The notes under the pieces were generated by a model. That model was not told the origin of the DNA. It made no database searches and saw only the letters and a list, made by a program, of their open reading frames with translations. A DNA stretch of 64,000 nt from Clavibacter michiganensis (GTDB lineage: Bacteria; Actinomycetota; Actinomycetes; Actinomycetales; Microbacteriaceae). Location: contig NZ_CP080437.1 of NCBI RefSeq assembly GCF_021216655.1, positions 2,914,001 through 2,978,000 on the forward strand, written 5' to 3'. A program made the position numbers and the translations under genes. Below, one piece after another: positions 62,729-64,000 of the stretch (its first letter is position 1; each line of letters begins with the position of its first letter).

Positions 62729-63493
62729 ATGACCACCTCATCCCCCTCCGCTCCCCGCCGCCGGATCCTCCGCTCGGCGACCGCGCTCGTCGGCGGCGTC
62801 GCGCTCGCCGTCGCCGTGCCGCTCGCGGCTTCCGCGCACGTGCGCGTCTCGCCCGACCAGGCCGCCGCCGGCAGCTACAGCACGCTGACCTTCAAGGTCC
62901 CGACGGAGTCCGCGACCGCGACGACCACGAGCGTCACCGTCGACCTGCCGAAGGACGCCCCCTTCTCGAGCCTCTCCACCGAGCCCGTGCCCGGCTGGAC
63001 CGCCAAGGTCACGACCGAGAAGCTCGACACCCCCGTGAAGACGGACGACGCGACCATCACGGACGCGCCCGTCGAGGTCACCTGGACGGCCGACGACGGC
63101 GTGGGCATCAAGGCCGGCGAGTTCCAGCGCTTCACGGTCTCGGTCGGACCCGTGCCCGACACCGGCAGCATCATGCTCCCCGCGCACCAGGGCTACTCGG
63201 ACGGATCCGTCGTCGACTGGGACCAGGCGACGCCGGCGTCCGGCGAGGAGCCGGAGCACCCCGCGCCCACGCTCTACGTGGACGACGCCCCGCCCGCCGA
63301 CTCCATGAGCGCGATGACGACCACGGCGGCGCCCGACACGACCGTCACGACGGCGGCGTCCGACACGAGCGCGACGAGCAGCGCGGTCGCGGTGGGCCTC
63401 GGCGTGGGCGGGCTCGCCCTCGGCGCGGTGGCCCTCGTGGTCGCGGTCTTCGCGCTCACCCGCGTGCGCCGCGAGGGCGGCGGCCAGGCGTGA
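62729..63493 (+). CDS. YcnI-family (DUF1775) copper-binding membrane protein
   Basis: ATG 62729 gives 254 residues with a signal peptide ending at ASA, leaving mature N-terminal H37 in HVRVSPD, the copper-brace His of the YcnI family. The DUF1775 core includes STLTFKVPTESA, PGWTAKVTTEKL, VEVTWTADDG and GEFQRFTVSVGPVP. A Thr/Ala-rich linker and a C-terminal membrane helix (VAVGLGVGGLALGAVALVV) follow. It is translationally coupled to copC by a GTGA overlap, as is typical. Confidence 0.9.
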   Translation: MTTSSPSAPRRRILRSATALVGGVALAVAVPLAASAHVRVSPDQAAAGSYSTLTFKVPTESATATTTSVTVDLPKDAPFSSLSTEPVPGWTAKVTTEKLDTPVKTDDATITDAPVEVTWTADDGVGIKAGEFQRFTVSVGPVPDTGSIMLPAHQGYSDGSVVDWDQATPASGEEPEHPAPTLYVDDAPPADSMSAMTTTAAPDTTVTTAASDTSATSSAVAVGLGVGGLALGAVALVVAVFALTRVRREGGGQA

Positions 63494-64000
63494 CGCCCGG
63501 AGACCGGATCCCGGCCCGCACCGGCAGGCGCCCGCTCTGGCGGCTCGCCGCGGCGGTCGCCGGTGCCGCGCTCGCGACCGGGGCGCTCGCGCTCGTCGGG
63601 CTCGCGCAGGGGAGCGGGCCCGACGGCGCGCTGTCGGCGTCCGCGCACAACTACCTCGTGTCGAGCTCGCCCGCGGCCGGTTCCACGGTCGACGCGCCGC
63701 CGTCGGAGGTCACGCTCACGTTCAACGACGTGATCCTCGACCTCGCCGCGGCGGGCGGGGGCGGCGGCGACGCGTCGACCGGGTCCGCGCCCGCCTCGGG
63801 CGGCTCGTCCGTGGTGCAGGTGACGGGACCCGACGGGCAGGGCACGCACTTCGAGACCGGCTGCGCGACGGACTCCGGACGCACGGTCTCGGTGCCGGTC
63901 GCGCTCGGCGGATCCGGGCAGTACACGGTCACGTGGCGCGTGGTCTCCGCGGACGGGCACCCGGTCTCCGACTCGATCGCGTTCACGTACCAGGCGCCCG
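63490..64000 (+). CDS. CopC-domain copper protein, 3' end outside window
   Basis: GTG 63490 overlaps the ycnI stop by 4 nt. The visible 170 residues have a signal/anchor helix at ~17-40, then SAHNYLVSSSPAAGSTVDAP, where H53 is the expected copper ligand of CopC, EVTLTFNDVIL, a Gly/Ser-rich insertion, VVQVTGPDGQGTHF and VTWRVVSADGHPVSDSIAFT with the second ligand His. A CopD domain or separate copD gene probably follows beyond 64000. It is a periplasm-side copper carrier. Confidence 0.9.
   Translation, partial: MTPGDRIPARTGRRPLWRLAAAVAGAALATGALALVGLAQGSGPDGALSASAHNYLVSSSPAAGSTVDAPPSEVTLTFNDVILDLAAAGGGGGDASTGSAPASGGSSVVQVTGPDGQGTHFETGCATDSGRTVSVPVALGGSGQYTVTWRVVSADGHPVSDSIAFTYQAP

Overview
The window is a high-GC actinobacterial chromosome segment, roughly 72-73% G+C judged by eye, and very probably from Microbacteriaceae, most likely Clavibacter. 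Support for this comes from a Microbacteriaceae-type MGQLI... small protein at 8.2-8.5 kb, the bS22 plus excisionase-like HTH pair, the coproporphyrin-dependent heme pathway (hemQ, actinobacterial ferrochelatase), type II cytochrome c maturation beside menaquinone genes, an archaeal-type AspRS, and mannosyltransferase and mycothiol-type enzymes. No rRNA, tRNA, CRISPR array, prophage or insertion sequence was recognised.

Layout. 0-2.6 kb: regulators, the 32-residue ribosomal protein bS22, a HAD phosphatase and a glutaredoxin, in an order resembling the Rv0500A-Rv0508 region of mycobacteria. 2.6-7.2 kb: a LacI regulator followed by an MFS carrier, an alpha/beta hydrolase and an SGNH hydrolase, which reads as a substrate-inducible uptake and de-esterification unit. 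7.2-12 kb: small conserved proteins, an LCP wall-polymer ligase, a P-loop kinase remnant without its P-loop, and aspS. 11.9-14.3 kb: pxpABC (5-oxoprolinase). 14.3-19.4 kb: a DUF2510 membrane protein, a class II UvrA paralog and a primary-like sigma factor. 19.7-24.3 kb: a histidine phosphatase and the ResABC/CcdA cytochrome c biogenesis set. 24.4-29.6 kb: menC, menB and menE, interrupted by a two-gene restriction-modification island. 29.6-34.1 kb: stress, detoxification and acetyltransferase genes. 34.1-47.9 kb: the whole route from glutamyl-tRNA to coproheme/heme in three blocks (hemA; hemE-hemY; hemQHCDBL), with an envelope cluster (YtxH, holin-like, DUF3618, MptB-like mannosyltransferase) between them. 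47.9-57.5 kb: a nuclease, an iron-box heme oxygenase, pfkA and assorted single genes. 57.5-61.8 kb: divergent GH32 fructan hydrolase and GH68 levansucrase. 61.9-64 kb: a copper locus (His-rich membrane protein, YcnI, CopC) running off the right edge.

Two genome-wide habits stand out. First, many genes carry a TANNNT -10 box exactly 6 nt before the start codon, the mark of leaderless transcripts. Second, the palindrome GGATCC is several-fold over-represented in all reading frames. The clearest foreign element is the methyltransferase/GIY-YIG endonuclease pair at 25.4-27.4 kb. It lies between two 29-bp near-identical direct repeats that contain CCGCGG, the site cut by the related enzyme Eco29kI. 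The repeat appears to supply the upstream promoter region to both flanking men genes, so the island could insert without silencing either of them.
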